From Rheinheimera oceanensis (lineage in GTDB: Bacteria; Pseudomonadota; Gammaproteobacteria; Enterobacterales; Alteromonadaceae), in the NCBI RefSeq assembly GCF_018831085.1, contig NZ_JAGPNM010000004.1, positions 62,001 to 126,000 of the forward strand: a stretch of 64,000 nt of DNA. Direction: 5' to 3'. Shown piece by piece: positions 1-9,048 of the stretch (its first letter is position 1; the number at the start of each line of letters is the position of its first letter). Below the pieces are notes generated by a model. It had not been told where the DNA came from. It searched no databases and saw only the letters and a list, made by a program, of their open reading frames with translations. The translations under genes and the position numbers were made by a program.

Positions 1-292
1 CCCATACACTTTCACCGGCAACAGAGTAGTGACCATAACGCTCTACTTCGGCCCTGAATGGACGGATCATCTGGCTATGACAACCAACACAACCTTCGCG
101 GATGTATATATCACGGCCTTCTAATTGCAAAGCTGTGTAAGGTGTCATACCGTCCACTGGTTGCGTGGTTTCATCCAGAAAAAATAGCGGTGTAATCAAT
201 ACCAGAGTGCCAAAACTGATGGCAACAATAGTTAAGATTGCTAACAGGCCAACACTTCTCTCAATTTTGTCATGATGATTCTTGTTCGACAT
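1..292 (-). CDS. ccoO: cbb3-type cytochrome c oxidase subunit II CcoO, 5' part
   Basis: This is the N-terminal part of the membrane-anchored mono-haem cytochrome c subunit of cbb3 oxidase, which passes electrons to CcoN in the inner membrane. About 97 residues are visible; the rest runs off the left edge. The start codon is at 292, 10 bp downstream of the ccoN stop. A hydrophobic anchor near residues 14-36 ([20 protein letters not shown]) is followed by the haem c motif CVGCH and then [10 protein letters not shown], both typical of CcoO. It clearly belongs to the ccoNO(QP) operon, whose later genes lie outside the window. Confidence 0.95.
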   Translation of the reverse strand, partial: MSNKNHHDKIERSVGLLAILTIVAISFGTLVLITPLFFLDETTQPVDGMTPYTALQLEGRDIYIREGCVGCHSQMIRPFRAEVERYGHYSVAGESVW

Positions 293-302
293 GATTTACC
301 TC

Positions 303-1730
303 TTACGCTACTGCTGGCACAGGTTGTAGTGATTCATCTTTAGCGCGCACTGTTTTGTAAACGTTGTACGCCATCAGTAACATACCGGCTACCACAAATA
401 CCCCACCTATAAACCGCATCAGGTAAAATGGCATAGAAGCTTCCAGACTTTGAACAAAGCTGTAAGTTAAAGTGCCGTCGGTATTTACTGCGCGCCACAT
501 CATGCCCTGGGTAATACCGGATATCCACATCGCCACGATGTATAGCACCACACCGATAGTATGCAGCCAGAAGTGGGTATTAATCAGAGAAATGCTATAC
601 ATCCGGCCCTGGTTATACAGCACCGGGATCAGGTGATAAATTGCACCGATAGAAATCATCGCAACCCAGCCTAAGGCACCGGAGTGTACGTGGCCGATGG
701 TCCAGTCAGTGTAATGCGACAGCGCATTTACTGATTTGATTGCCATCATCGGGCCTTCGAAGGTAGACATACCGTAGAACGACAGAGAAACAATTAAGAA
801 ACGCAAAATAGGGTCGGTTTTCAGCTTATGCCAGGCACCTGACAGCGTCATAATACCGTTAATCATGCCGCCCCAGCTTGGCACAAATAACACAACTGAC
901 ATCACCATACCTAAAGACTGAGTCCAGTCTGGCAGGGCAGTGTAGTGCAAATGGTGCGGGCCGGCCCAGATATACAGCGCAATTAATGCCCAGAAGTGCA
1001 CAATAGATAAACGGTAAGAATATACCGGACGACCAGCCTGCTTAGGCACAAAGTAGTACATCATGCCCAGGAAGCCTGCAGTTAGCAGGAAACCAACCGC
1101 ATTGTGACCATACCACCACTGGATCATGGCATCTACTGCACCGGCATATATTGAGTAAGATTTAAACGCGCTTACTGGCATAGCCATGCTGTTTACAATA
1201 TGCAGCGCAGCCACTGTAAGAATAAAACCGCCTAAGAACCAGTTTGCGACATAAATGTGGCTGGTTTTACGCTTGACTAAAGTGCCGAAGAACACAATAG
1301 CGTAAGACACCCAAACTAAGGTGATCAGAATATCAATTGGCCATTCCAGCTCTGCATATTCTTTGCTGCTGGTTAAGCCCATTGGCAGGGTAATTACGGC
1401 CGAAATAATAACGGCTTGCCAGCCCCAAAAGGTAAACATGGCCAGTTTTTCGGCAAACAAACGCACCTGGCAGGTACGCTGCACTATGTAATAACTGGTA
1501 GCGAACAGGGCGCTGGTACCAAAGGCGAAAATTACCGCATTGGTGTGTAAAGGACGAAGACGACTATAGGTCAACCAAGGAGTATCAAAGTTTAATGCCG
1601 GCCAATATAATTGGGCCGCGATTAATACGCCCACCGCCATGCCGATAATCCCCCAGAAAACGGTGGTTAAGGCAAAGAGGCGGACAACGCGATAGTTGTA
1701 GTCAACATTTAACGATTTGGTCTGGCTCAT
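303..1730 (-). CDS. ccoN: cbb3-type cytochrome c oxidase subunit I CcoN
   Basis: This is the catalytic haem-copper subunit of the high-affinity cbb3 terminal oxidase, which reduces O2 to water under low oxygen. At 475 aa it is the normal CcoN length. About 12 membrane segments are visible. Metal-site signatures include [10 protein letters not shown] near residue 62, [10 protein letters not shown] in the middle and the paired histidines of [13 protein letters not shown], all as in CcoN. It is first in a minus-strand operon, with ccoO 10 bp downstream. Such operons are often under FNR/ANR control, but I could not find a convincing TTGAT-N4-ATCAA box in the 279 bp upstream. Confidence 0.97.
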   Translation of the reverse strand: MSQTKSLNVDYNYRVVRLFALTTVFWGIIGMAVGVLIAAQLYWPALNFDTPWLTYSRLRPLHTNAVIFAFGTSALFATSYYIVQRTCQVRLFAEKLAMFTFWGWQAVIISAVITLPMGLTSSKEYAELEWPIDILITLVWVSYAIVFFGTLVKRKTSHIYVANWFLGGFILTVAALHIVNSMAMPVSAFKSYSIYAGAVDAMIQWWYGHNAVGFLLTAGFLGMMYYFVPKQAGRPVYSYRLSIVHFWALIALYIWAGPHHLHYTALPDWTQSLGMVMSVVLFVPSWGGMINGIMTLSGAWHKLKTDPILRFLIVSLSFYGMSTFEGPMMAIKSVNALSHYTDWTIGHVHSGALGWVAMISIGAIYHLIPVLYNQGRMYSISLINTHFWLHTIGVVLYIVAMWISGITQGMMWRAVNTDGTLTYSFVQSLEASMPFYLMRFIGGVFVVAGMLLMAYNVYKTVRAKDESLQPVPAVA

Positions 1731-2009
1731 GTTGAGTTCCGCTGCAGTTAGTGCTGGTTACTGATACAGGCTGTTTGCGCAGCCATTCTTGTTATAGGCA
1801 GAGTTAACATCCGGTATTTGCAATGTTTAACCCTACCAATTTGGGGCTGCATCTTAAGGGTTTTACCCTAAAAAAGATAGGTAAAGCAGCCCGTTTTATG
1901 ATTTAGAACAAAGTCGCTGCTCATTAAATAGTCAAGTGTAGCTGCTGTTTGAGGCATTTCATTAAAACAGCGTACAATATGGCAACCCTGAGCATTTATC
2001 TGATTAGCT

Positions 2010-2399
2010 ATGCGTGTATTTTATCTTTTTTTGCTGTTGTTGTGCTGCCTTTGGGGTTGCAGACCGCCTGATATAGCGCCCGTCTCATCGCTTAGCCTGC
2101 TGGACGACAGTACAATACAACTTGAGCTAAGCCCGGGCCATGCGCCGGTTGAAACTCCGCTGCTATTGCAACTGACAGCGGCTGATGTGCTTGGTGTCAG
2201 CGGTGAGCTAACCGGCGTATCTATGTATATGGGAAAAGTGCCGCTGCGGTTCAGTCAGCACGAGGGAATATGGCAGGCCGAGTTTTTACTCGGAGCCTGC
2301 AGTGATCCTGAAATGTTGTGGCAATTGCAACTGGAGGTCCGGTTTGCCGATGGCCAAACGCGCAGCCTGACAAAACAATTTCACACCAGTTGGCGCTAA
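2010..2399 (+). CDS. small predicted lipoprotein next to the cbb3 oxidase operon
   Basis: This 129-residue protein begins with a lipoprotein signal (MRVFYLFLLLLCCLWGC, lipidated Cys about 17), so it is probably anchored in the cell envelope. The rest is a small beta-rich domain with a VSMYMGKVPLRF segment followed by GIWQAEFLLGACSD. That pattern recalls FixH/YtkA-type domains (M-x-MG-x-P then an aromatic stretch), and FixH-like proteins often accompany cbb3 oxidase genes. The family call is only a suggestion. It is divergent from ccoN, so shared regulation is possible. No strong ribosome site is visible before the ATG. Confidence 0.7.
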   Translation: MRVFYLFLLLLCCLWGCRPPDIAPVSSLSLLDDSTIQLELSPGHAPVETPLLLQLTAADVLGVSGELTGVSMYMGKVPLRFSQHEGIWQAEFLLGACSDPEMLWQLQLEVRFADGQTRSLTKQFHTSWR

Positions 2400-2413
2400 T
2401 TAACAGCGTTGAA

Positions 2414-3262
2414 TTATTGCGTTAGCTTAATTTGCTGCGTGAGCTGAAGTGGCGCGGCTTCGCGCAGTTGTAAGCGCGCGGTTTCAACACAGATAAATTC
2501 CAGATAACTCTCGTCGGCTAAATCTTTGGTGCTGTGGCTTTTATCCTGCCACGGGTTCCAGACAATCGTAGCGTCCTGGCCGCTTTGGCCAAGCTCAAGT
2601 TGTTGTGTACCGGTATCCAGTTGCAGCTTAGCCGCTGGTTTGGCGTAAATGCGGTCAACTTCGGCATTGACGGTGGCCACCGGCGTATTGCTGTTCTGAT
2701 TGCTGGCCGTAACTTTGTCCTGATACTGCAGTGGCAAAGGCTGCACCTGCGTTTGCCCGATATTAGCGACACTAAAATAACTGTGTAATGCTGCCTGCTG
2801 CGCTATACCAGAGTTACACTCTAAGCTGATGGTTAAGCTATCGCTTAATGTTAGTTGCAACTGGAGCGTAGTTTCATCCGGGTGGTAGGGCAGAGTAGCT
2901 ACCTTTATGGCCAGTGTTACTGACACACCGTTTGTGCTGATGTTTTGTCCGGCCAACTGCCAAAGCTGCGTTCTTACTACACCGTGATTGGGTAAAGATT
3001 GTTGCTGCGGATTCAGCCGGGCATCAACCGGGCCGAACCAGGGCCAGCATACCGGCACACCGCCGCGAATAGGTACCTGGTTATGCCATTGCGCCAGTGG
3101 TGATAGCCACAGCACTTCTTTACCCGGTACCGGCTGATAAGACAGTACCTGAGCACCGTATAAAGACACCACGGCAGAAGCTTCGCCAAATTGTAAGGTA
3201 ATACAGGGCAGATCAGTTAAATGGCCAAAACCGGTTTGCAGGTTAATTGCGGTATTTAGCAT
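2414..3262 (-). CDS. yeaD: D-hexose-6-phosphate mutarotase (YeaD family)
   Basis: This is a cytoplasmic aldose-1-epimerase-like enzyme that interconverts the anomers of glucose 6-phosphate. It has 282 aa, the usual length. Family signatures are IRGGVPVCWPWFG (near residue 64), NHGVVRTQLW and ALHSYFSVANI, carrying the conserved His residues, with a conserved Glu near the C-terminus in YLEFICVE. It lies 87 bp downstream of gapA, beyond a terminator-like hairpin. The gapA-yeaD pairing is the same as in E. coli and supports a role in hexose-phosphate metabolism. Confidence 0.92.
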   Translation of the reverse strand: MLNTAINLQTGFGHLTDLPCITLQFGEASAVVSLYGAQVLSYQPVPGKEVLWLSPLAQWHNQVPIRGGVPVCWPWFGPVDARLNPQQQSLPNHGVVRTQLWQLAGQNISTNGVSVTLAIKVATLPYHPDETTLQLQLTLSDSLTISLECNSGIAQQAALHSYFSVANIGQTQVQPLPLQYQDKVTASNQNSNTPVATVNAEVDRIYAKPAAKLQLDTGTQQLELGQSGQDATIVWNPWQDKSHSTKDLADESYLEFICVETARLQLREAAPLQLTQQIKLTQ

Positions 3263-3308
3263 GGTATCCTCGGGGTTGTTGCCAATAAGTAGTGCAGTAC
3301 TATAAACA

Positions 3309-3334
3309 AAACAGCCAGCATAAAGCTGGCTGTT
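3309..3334 (-). terminator. intrinsic terminator of gapA
   Basis: An 11-bp perfect inverted repeat (AAACAGCCAGC / GCTGGCTGTTT) has a 5-nt loop and, read on the minus strand, is followed by TTGTTTATA. It sits just after the gapA stop, so read-through into yeaD may be partial. Confidence 0.75.
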
Positions 3335-3349
3335 TGCGTATGCAACGCT

Positions 3350-4360
3350 TTATACGTGCTTCATAAACTCAACGGTGTTATCCAGCATACGGTTGCTAAA
3401 ACCCCATTCATTGTCGTACCAGCTCATTACTTTTACCAGGCGGGCATTAACGCGGGTTTCAGTCGCATCAAAAATAGATGATTTCGGGTTGTGGTTAAAA
3501 TCAACCGACACCAGCGGTAAGTCGTTTACTGCCAGGACTTCAGCCATAGTGCCGGATGCTGCGGCTTTACGGATAATATCGTTAACTTCATCAATAGAAG
3601 TATTGCGGCCGGCAATAAAAGTTAAATCTACCAGCGACACGTTAAGGGTGGGTACCCGTACAGCTAAACCATCAAACTTACCTACCAGCTCAGGTACAAC
3701 CAGGCCAACAGCAGCGGCAGCACCGGTTTTTGTTGGGATCATCGACATAGCAGCGGCACGGGCACGGCGCAGATCAGTGTGATACACATCGCTCAAACGC
3801 TGATCGTTGGTGTAAGCATGAATAGTGGTCATCAGGCCGGATTCAATACCCAGTGCATCGTTTAATGGCTTGGCAATAGGTGCCAAACAGTTAGTGGTGC
3901 AGGATGCGTTAGAAATAATGTTCATTTGCGGCGTTAAAATCTGATGGTTTACGCCGTATACAATGGTAGCATCAACGTCTTTAGCCGGAGCTGAAATAAT
4001 AACTTTCTTCGCACCGGCTTCTAAATGCGCACCGGCGCTTTTACGATCGGTAAACAGGCCGGTACACTCCAGCACTACGTCTATATTCAGTTGTTGCCAT
4101 GGTAAATTAGCCGGGTTGCGCTCGCTTAATGTCAGGATCTCGTCCTGATTAACATAAATAGCTTTGTCGTTGTGTTCGACATTGGCAGCAAAAATGCCGT
4201 GCGCAGTGTCATACTTCAGCAGGTGAGCATTAATAGCGGCATCGCCCAAATCATTAATGGCAACCACTTTAATATCGTAATTTTTGCTGCTTTCATACAA
4301 AGCTCGCAGCACATTGCGGCCAATGCGGCCAAAGCCGTTAATCGCGACACGAATAGTCAT
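3350..4360 (-). CDS. gapA: glyceraldehyde-3-phosphate dehydrogenase, type I
   Basis: This enzyme converts glyceraldehyde 3-phosphate, NAD+ and phosphate to 1,3-bisphosphoglycerate in glycolysis. At 336 aa it has standard length. The Rossmann motif [18 protein letters not shown] is at the N-terminus, the catalytic Cys lies in SNASCTTNC near residue 155, and the catalytic His is in TIHAYTNDQ. The C-terminal [14 protein letters not shown] is also typical. An erythrose-4-phosphate dehydrogenase (Epd) would usually lack the HAYTNDQ form, so GAPDH is preferred. Two HexR-like palindromes lie upstream. A second, longer GAPDH paralogue is at 20157-21608. Confidence 0.95.
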   Translation of the reverse strand: MTIRVAINGFGRIGRNVLRALYESSKNYDIKVVAINDLGDAAINAHLLKYDTAHGIFAANVEHNDKAIYVNQDEILTLSERNPANLPWQQLNIDVVLECTGLFTDRKSAGAHLEAGAKKVIISAPAKDVDATIVYGVNHQILTPQMNIISNASCTTNCLAPIAKPLNDALGIESGLMTTIHAYTNDQRLSDVYHTDLRRARAAAMSMIPTKTGAAAAVGLVVPELVGKFDGLAVRVPTLNVSLVDLTFIAGRNTSIDEVNDIIRKAAASGTMAEVLAVNDLPLVSVDFNHNPKSSIFDATETRVNARLVKVMSWYDNEWGFSNRMLDNTVEFMKHV

Positions 4361-4405
4361 ATTAACCCCGTTAAATAGATGTTCTGAAATGAGACAAACA
4401 AGTTG

Positions 4406-4420
4406 TGTAGTAAAATTACA
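4406..4420. promoter_or_regulatory. HexR-like operator upstream of gapA
   Basis: The 15-bp sequence TGTAGTAAAATTACA matches the palindromic form TGTARTnnnAYTACA known for the sugar-phosphate-responsive regulator HexR in gammaproteobacteria, where gapA is a known target. It lies 46 bp upstream of the gapA start codon. HexR itself is not encoded in this window. Confidence 0.7.
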
Positions 4421-4468
4421 TTATTTAGTGAGTTTTTCAAGTTTTAAACCACGCAAAACCGGTTTTTA

Positions 4469-4483
4469 TGTAATTTAATGACA
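4469..4483. promoter_or_regulatory. second HexR-like operator, upstream of malQ
   Basis: TGTAATTTAATGACA fits the HexR palindrome with one mismatch in the right half. It lies 75 bp before malQ and 63 bp from the first box, so both divergent promoters (gapA and malQ-glgB-glgX) could be controlled from this region. Confidence 0.5.
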
Positions 4484-4557
4484 TAAATGAACAATGACTT
4501 TAATGGCAATGCCGCCTAGAATGAGCGGTAGCCAACTGACTAGACTAAGGATTTCTC

Positions 4558-6744
4558 ATGGACGCCACCTTACAGGCTGAACTGATTGCATTTTGTGGCA
4601 TTGAAACCGATTTTAACGATGCCTGGGGAAACCCCAGCACGGTAACTGAACAACACCAACTGCAACTGCTGGCTGCACAAGGCTTTGACATTGAAGATGA
4701 CGAAACGGCACGCTTGCAATTACTTGAACGGCAGTTGGATTTTTGGCAGCAACCATTGCAGGCGGTATCAGTGCAGCGCGTTGATGAGCCATTGCAGCTG
4801 TTGCTGCAGGTCGCGCTTGAGCAAGCCAATATGGAGCTTGTTTTTACCCTGACAGCAGAAAATGGCGCTGAGCAGGTATTTAAACTAACACCGGTAGAAG
4901 GCGAACTGGTGCAGGTAGTGGTACTGGATGAGGTGGAATACCATCAGTATCAGCACCAGCTGCCAGAGCAGCTGCCAACCGGTTACCATCAGCTTAGCCT
5001 GAACGACACTGCTTTTACACAAAAGCTGATCATTACGCCTGGGCAGTGCTTTGTGCCGCAAAGCTTTAGCAGCCAAAAGCAATGGGGTATTGCGTTACAA
5101 CTTTATGGCCTGCGCTCAGAGCGCAACTGGGGTATTGGCGACTTTACCGATCTTAGCGATACCGTTAAATACCTGGCTGGTGTTGGTGCCGATTTTATTG
5201 GCCTTAATCCTATTCATGCGTTGTATCCGGCAATGCCTCAAAGCGCCAGCCCGTATAGCCCGTCGTCACGGCGCTGGCTGAATGTCAGCTATATAGATGT
5301 TACGGCAATGCCGGGTTTTAGCCTGTGTGCCCGCACGCAAAGCCTGGTTAGCGCACCGGCTTTTGTGCAGCAGCTTACGCAGCAACGCAGCAAGGATTTT
5401 GTTGATTACAGCGGCGTAATGCAGTTAAAACTGCCGGTAATGAAAAGCCTGTATCAATGGTTTGTAGGGCAAAAAGGTGGCAGCAATAAAGCGCTTAGTT
5501 CAGCCTTTAGGCAGTTTAAAGCCGATGGTGGTGCCAGCTTGCAGCAACTGGCACTGTATGATGCCTTGCATGCGTATTTGTATCAGCAAGACAGCATGCA
5601 CTGGGGCTGGCCAAACTGGCCGGAACAATATCGCGATCCGCAATCGGATGCTGTGCAGGCGTTTGCCGCTAAACATCAGGCTGAGCTGGATTTTTACTGT
5701 TATCTGCAGTTTATTGCCCAGCAGCAACTGGCACAGGCACAACAGGTGGCAAAAGACGCAGGTATGTTGCTGGGCCTGTACCGTGATTTGGCGGTAGGTG
5801 TCAGTGAGGCGTCAACTGAGATATGGGGCAACCCGGATTTATACTGCCGTGATGCCAGTGTCGGGGCGCCGCCTGATCCGTTGGGGCCAGCCGGGCAAAA
5901 CTGGGGCTTGCCACCGATGTATCCGTATCAGCTGTACAAACAGGGTTATCAGCCGTTTATTGATTTGCTGCGTGCCAATATGCAGCATGCCGGTGCACTG
6001 CGTATCGACCATGTTATGGCATTGCTGCGCTTATGGTGGGTGCCCAAAACCGCCGAAAACGCCGGTGGTGGCGCTTATGTGTATTACCCGATAATGGACT
6101 TACTCGGCATACTGGCGCTGGAAAGCCAGCGCAACCAGGCGGTGATTATCGGAGAAGATTTAGGTACCGTGCCTGAGGGGGTCCGCGACTTGCTGGCACA
6201 GTACAATGTGTATTCTTACCGGGTATTCTTTTTTGAAACCGCAGCTGATGGCGGCTATATCTCGCCAATGCATTATCCGGTACAGGCCATGGCCACGCTG
6301 ACAACCCATGATCTACCCACCTTAATTGGCTTTTGGCATTGTGAAGATTTACGCCTGGGTAAAGATCTTGGTCTGTATAAGGATGACGCGCAGTTGCAGG
6401 GCCTGTATGCACAGCGCCATGCCAGTAAACAGCGTATTCTTGATTCATTACACGGCCACCACAGTTTACCCGGCGATTACAGCCGCAGTGCCGAGAATCT
6501 GGGTATGGATCAAACGCTGAACTACGCCATGCAGCGCCATCTGGCTGCAACGTCCAGCCAGCTTTTATGTTTACAGCTGGAAGACGCCTTGCAAATGACA
6601 CAGCCGGTAAATATTCCCGGTACCAGCAATGAATACCCGAACTGGCGGCGTAAACTGTCTGAGCCAATAGAGCAGTGGAGCCAAAACCATGATATCAGAC
6701 AATTATTTACTGATATCAGCAAGCAGCGTAAAGCTGCAAACTAA
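4558..6744 (+). CDS. malQ: 4-alpha-glucanotransferase (amylomaltase)
   Basis: This GH77 enzyme transfers maltosyl and longer glucan units between maltodextrins, recycling short chains left by glycogen phosphorylase and debranching. It has 728 aa. The N-terminal ~150 residues are the variable domain of the long enterobacterial-type MalQ. The GH77 core starts at WGIALQLYGLRSERNWGIGDF. Catalytic residues are visible: nucleophile Asp in LRIDHVMALLRLWW, acid/base Glu in IIGEDLGTVP and the third carboxylate in TTHDLPT. It is the first gene of a plus-strand group followed by glgB and glgX, downstream of HexR-like boxes. Confidence 0.95.
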   Translation: MDATLQAELIAFCGIETDFNDAWGNPSTVTEQHQLQLLAAQGFDIEDDETARLQLLERQLDFWQQPLQAVSVQRVDEPLQLLLQVALEQANMELVFTLTAENGAEQVFKLTPVEGELVQVVVLDEVEYHQYQHQLPEQLPTGYHQLSLNDTAFTQKLIITPGQCFVPQSFSSQKQWGIALQLYGLRSERNWGIGDFTDLSDTVKYLAGVGADFIGLNPIHALYPAMPQSASPYSPSSRRWLNVSYIDVTAMPGFSLCARTQSLVSAPAFVQQLTQQRSKDFVDYSGVMQLKLPVMKSLYQWFVGQKGGSNKALSSAFRQFKADGGASLQQLALYDALHAYLYQQDSMHWGWPNWPEQYRDPQSDAVQAFAAKHQAELDFYCYLQFIAQQQLAQAQQVAKDAGMLLGLYRDLAVGVSEASTEIWGNPDLYCRDASVGAPPDPLGPAGQNWGLPPMYPYQLYKQGYQPFIDLLRANMQHAGALRIDHVMALLRLWWVPKTAENAGGGAYVYYPIMDLLGILALESQRNQAVIIGEDLGTVPEGVRDLLAQYNVYSYRVFFFETAADGGYISPMHYPVQAMATLTTHDLPTLIGFWHCEDLRLGKDLGLYKDDAQLQGLYAQRHASKQRILDSLHGHHSLPGDYSRSAENLGMDQTLNYAMQRHLAATSSQLLCLQLEDALQMTQPVNIPGTSNEYPNWRRKLSEPIEQWSQNHDIRQLFTDISKQRKAAN

Positions 6745-6820
6745 GCAATGGCGTAAAAAGCCATAGCCTTTATGGCTGTGGCTGTTAAGGTAGAGACAGA
6801 AAAACTAAAAAGGACAGGCG

Positions 6821-9013
6821 ATGAGTTTAGCGTTATTACAACAGGTTAACTGTGCAGAACCCTTCTCGTTATTAGGCTGGCAACCGCTGAAGGATAACAG
6901 CAGCGCCGGGTTGCTGCTGCGGGTATATCTGCCACAGGCGACTGCGGTGAGCGCATACTCTGTTAAAAGCGGTAAGTTACTGGGTGAGCTGACAGCAAAC
7001 AGCGATTATCCGGGCGTATTTGAGCTGGTACTGAGCAAAAAGCGCAAAACGGAAGCTTACCGCCTGACAGTACAACACGGCGAATATCAGTACCCGTTGT
7101 TAGATCCTTACCAGTTTACCGATGAAGCTTTTTACGCTGTGCACTATGTTGCCAATGAACCCGAAAACCTGTACCGCCAGCTTGGTGCCCAGTTAATTAC
7201 GCTGGATGTAGCCGGTAAAAGTGTTAATGCTACCCGTTTTGCGGTATATGCGCCCGACGCTTCCAGTGTTAGCCTGATTGGTGATATGAACAGCTGGGAT
7301 GGCCGGAACCACCCGATGCAACGCACACATTGCGGGCATTGGGTATTGGTAGTGCCTGAAGTGGCCGCAGGTGTGCGCTATAAATTTGAAATTAAAGATC
7401 GCAACGGCCATTTGCTGCCGCATAAGGCTGATCCTATGGCATTTTATGCCGAGCAGTATCCGTCGCACGCTTCTTTAGTGTACGACCACAGCCGTTACCA
7501 GTGGCAGGACGATAACTGGCGTGGCCGTAAACTAAGCAATCCGCTTAATAGCCCGATGAGTATTTACGAGCTGCAGGCCGGTTCCTGGCGTCGTGGTAAA
7601 GATAACCAGATGCTGAGTTACCGCGAGCTGGCTACCCAGCTTATTCCTTACATTCAGGATATGGGTTATACCCATATTGAACTGCTGCCAGTGATGGAGC
7701 ACCCGTTTGATGGCTCCTGGGGCTATCAGCCGCTGGGGTTATTTGCGCCTACGTCACGCTTTGGCTCGCCGGACGATTTTAAATACTTTGTTGATGCCTG
7801 CCATCAGGCTGGTATTGGCGTTATTCTGGATTGGGTTCCGGCACATTTTCCGGAAGACGGCCACGGTTTAGCCCGGTTTGATGGCAGCCATCTGTACGAA
7901 TATGCCGATCCGCGCCGCGGCTGGCACCCGGACTGGAATTCCTGCATTTATGATTACGGCAAAGACTATGTGCGCCAGTTTCTGGTAGCCAGCGCGCTGT
8001 ACTGGCTGGAGTATTTTCATATCGACGGCCTGCGTGTTGATGCCGTAGCCTCAATGCTGTACTGGGATTATTCGCGTAAAGAAGGCGAGTGGATCCCCAA
8101 TATTGATGGCGGTAACCACAACTACGAAGCCATCAGCTTTTTCCGCTGGTTTAACAGCGAAGTGTACCGCAAGTTTCCGCACGCTATGACTATTGCAGAA
8201 GAATCTACCTCGTTTGCCATGGTATCGCGGCCCGTAGATATGGGGGGCCTGGGCTTTGGCTTTAAATGGAATATGGGCTGGATGAACGACAGCCTGCGTT
8301 ATATCAGCAAAGATCCGGCATACCGGCGTTATCACCATAACGATCTTACGTTTTCTATGGTTTATGCCTATAACGAAAACTTTATTTTGCCGCTGTCGCA
8401 TGACGAAGTAGTACACGGCAAGGGCAGTTTACTTAATAAAATGCCTGGCGATGAATGGCAGCAGGCGGCAAATCTGCGCGCTTATTACGCTTATATGTTT
8501 GCACATCCGGGCAAAAAACTGAATTTTATGGGAAATGAGTTTGCTCAGGGCCGTGAGTGGAGTCACACACAAAGCCTGGACTGGCACCTGCTGGATTACG
8601 ATAAACACCGCGGCATGCAGCAATTGCTGCGGGACTTAAACCACACATACCGGCGTTGTGCACCACTGTATGAACTGGATTATGCGCACGAAGGTTTCCG
8701 CTGGCTGGATCATCAGGACGCCGACAACAGCACCCTGAGCTTTTTACGCCGTGACGGTAGTGGCAATGCGCTGTATGTGGTGTGTAACTTTACCCCACTG
8801 CCGCGTAATAACTTTTTACTGGGTGTTGAGCAAGGCGGCGAATATGAAGTTATTCTGAATACCGACAGTAGCTATTACTGGGGCAGCAACTATACAGTAG
8901 GGACGGCATTACACAGTACAGCAATGCCGTATCATGGTTTAGCGCAGCATATTTGTTTGCAATTGCCGCCACTGGCCACACTATATTTGCGTAAAAAGGG
9001 CCACGCCGGTTAG
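6821..9013 (+). CDS. glgB: 1,4-alpha-glucan branching enzyme
   Basis: This GH13 enzyme makes alpha-1,6 branches in glycogen. It has 730 aa, close to the E. coli enzyme. An N-terminal domain is followed by a CBM48 module (TRFAVYAPDASSVSLIGDMN) and the catalytic barrel. The nucleophile Asp is in GLRVDAVASMLY, the acid/base Glu in TIAEESTS and the transition-state Asp in LSHDEVVHGKGS. AGGACAG lies just before the ATG as ribosome site. It follows malQ by 76 bp and precedes glgX by 35 bp, probably as one transcription unit. Confidence 0.97.
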   Translation: MSLALLQQVNCAEPFSLLGWQPLKDNSSAGLLLRVYLPQATAVSAYSVKSGKLLGELTANSDYPGVFELVLSKKRKTEAYRLTVQHGEYQYPLLDPYQFTDEAFYAVHYVANEPENLYRQLGAQLITLDVAGKSVNATRFAVYAPDASSVSLIGDMNSWDGRNHPMQRTHCGHWVLVVPEVAAGVRYKFEIKDRNGHLLPHKADPMAFYAEQYPSHASLVYDHSRYQWQDDNWRGRKLSNPLNSPMSIYELQAGSWRRGKDNQMLSYRELATQLIPYIQDMGYTHIELLPVMEHPFDGSWGYQPLGLFAPTSRFGSPDDFKYFVDACHQAGIGVILDWVPAHFPEDGHGLARFDGSHLYEYADPRRGWHPDWNSCIYDYGKDYVRQFLVASALYWLEYFHIDGLRVDAVASMLYWDYSRKEGEWIPNIDGGNHNYEAISFFRWFNSEVYRKFPHAMTIAEESTSFAMVSRPVDMGGLGFGFKWNMGWMNDSLRYISKDPAYRRYHHNDLTFSMVYAYNENFILPLSHDEVVHGKGSLLNKMPGDEWQQAANLRAYYAYMFAHPGKKLNFMGNEFAQGREWSHTQSLDWHLLDYDKHRGMQQLLRDLNHTYRRCAPLYELDYAHEGFRWLDHQDADNSTLSFLRRDGSGNALYVVCNFTPLPRNNFLLGVEQGGEYEVILNTDSSYYWGSNYTVGTALHSTAMPYHGLAQHICLQLPPLATLYLRKKGHAG

Positions 9014-9048
9014 CATAAACAACATTAGTACCTGAATAGAGCAACGCG

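Noticed and set aside
1731..2009. FNR/ANR box for the ccoNO operon
   Set aside because: No sequence close to TTGAT-N4-ATCAA could be found on either strand of the divergent spacer.
4545..4829. Cys-rich small protein resembling a metallothionein on the minus strand
   Set aside because: It is antisense to the Gln/Leu-rich N-terminus of MalQ, and the Cys codons are complements of GCA/GCN-rich codons.
6146..6667. 173-codon open frame on the minus strand inside malQ
   Set aside because: It lies wholly antisense to a well-supported catalytic region of MalQ and has no recognisable motif or ribosome site.
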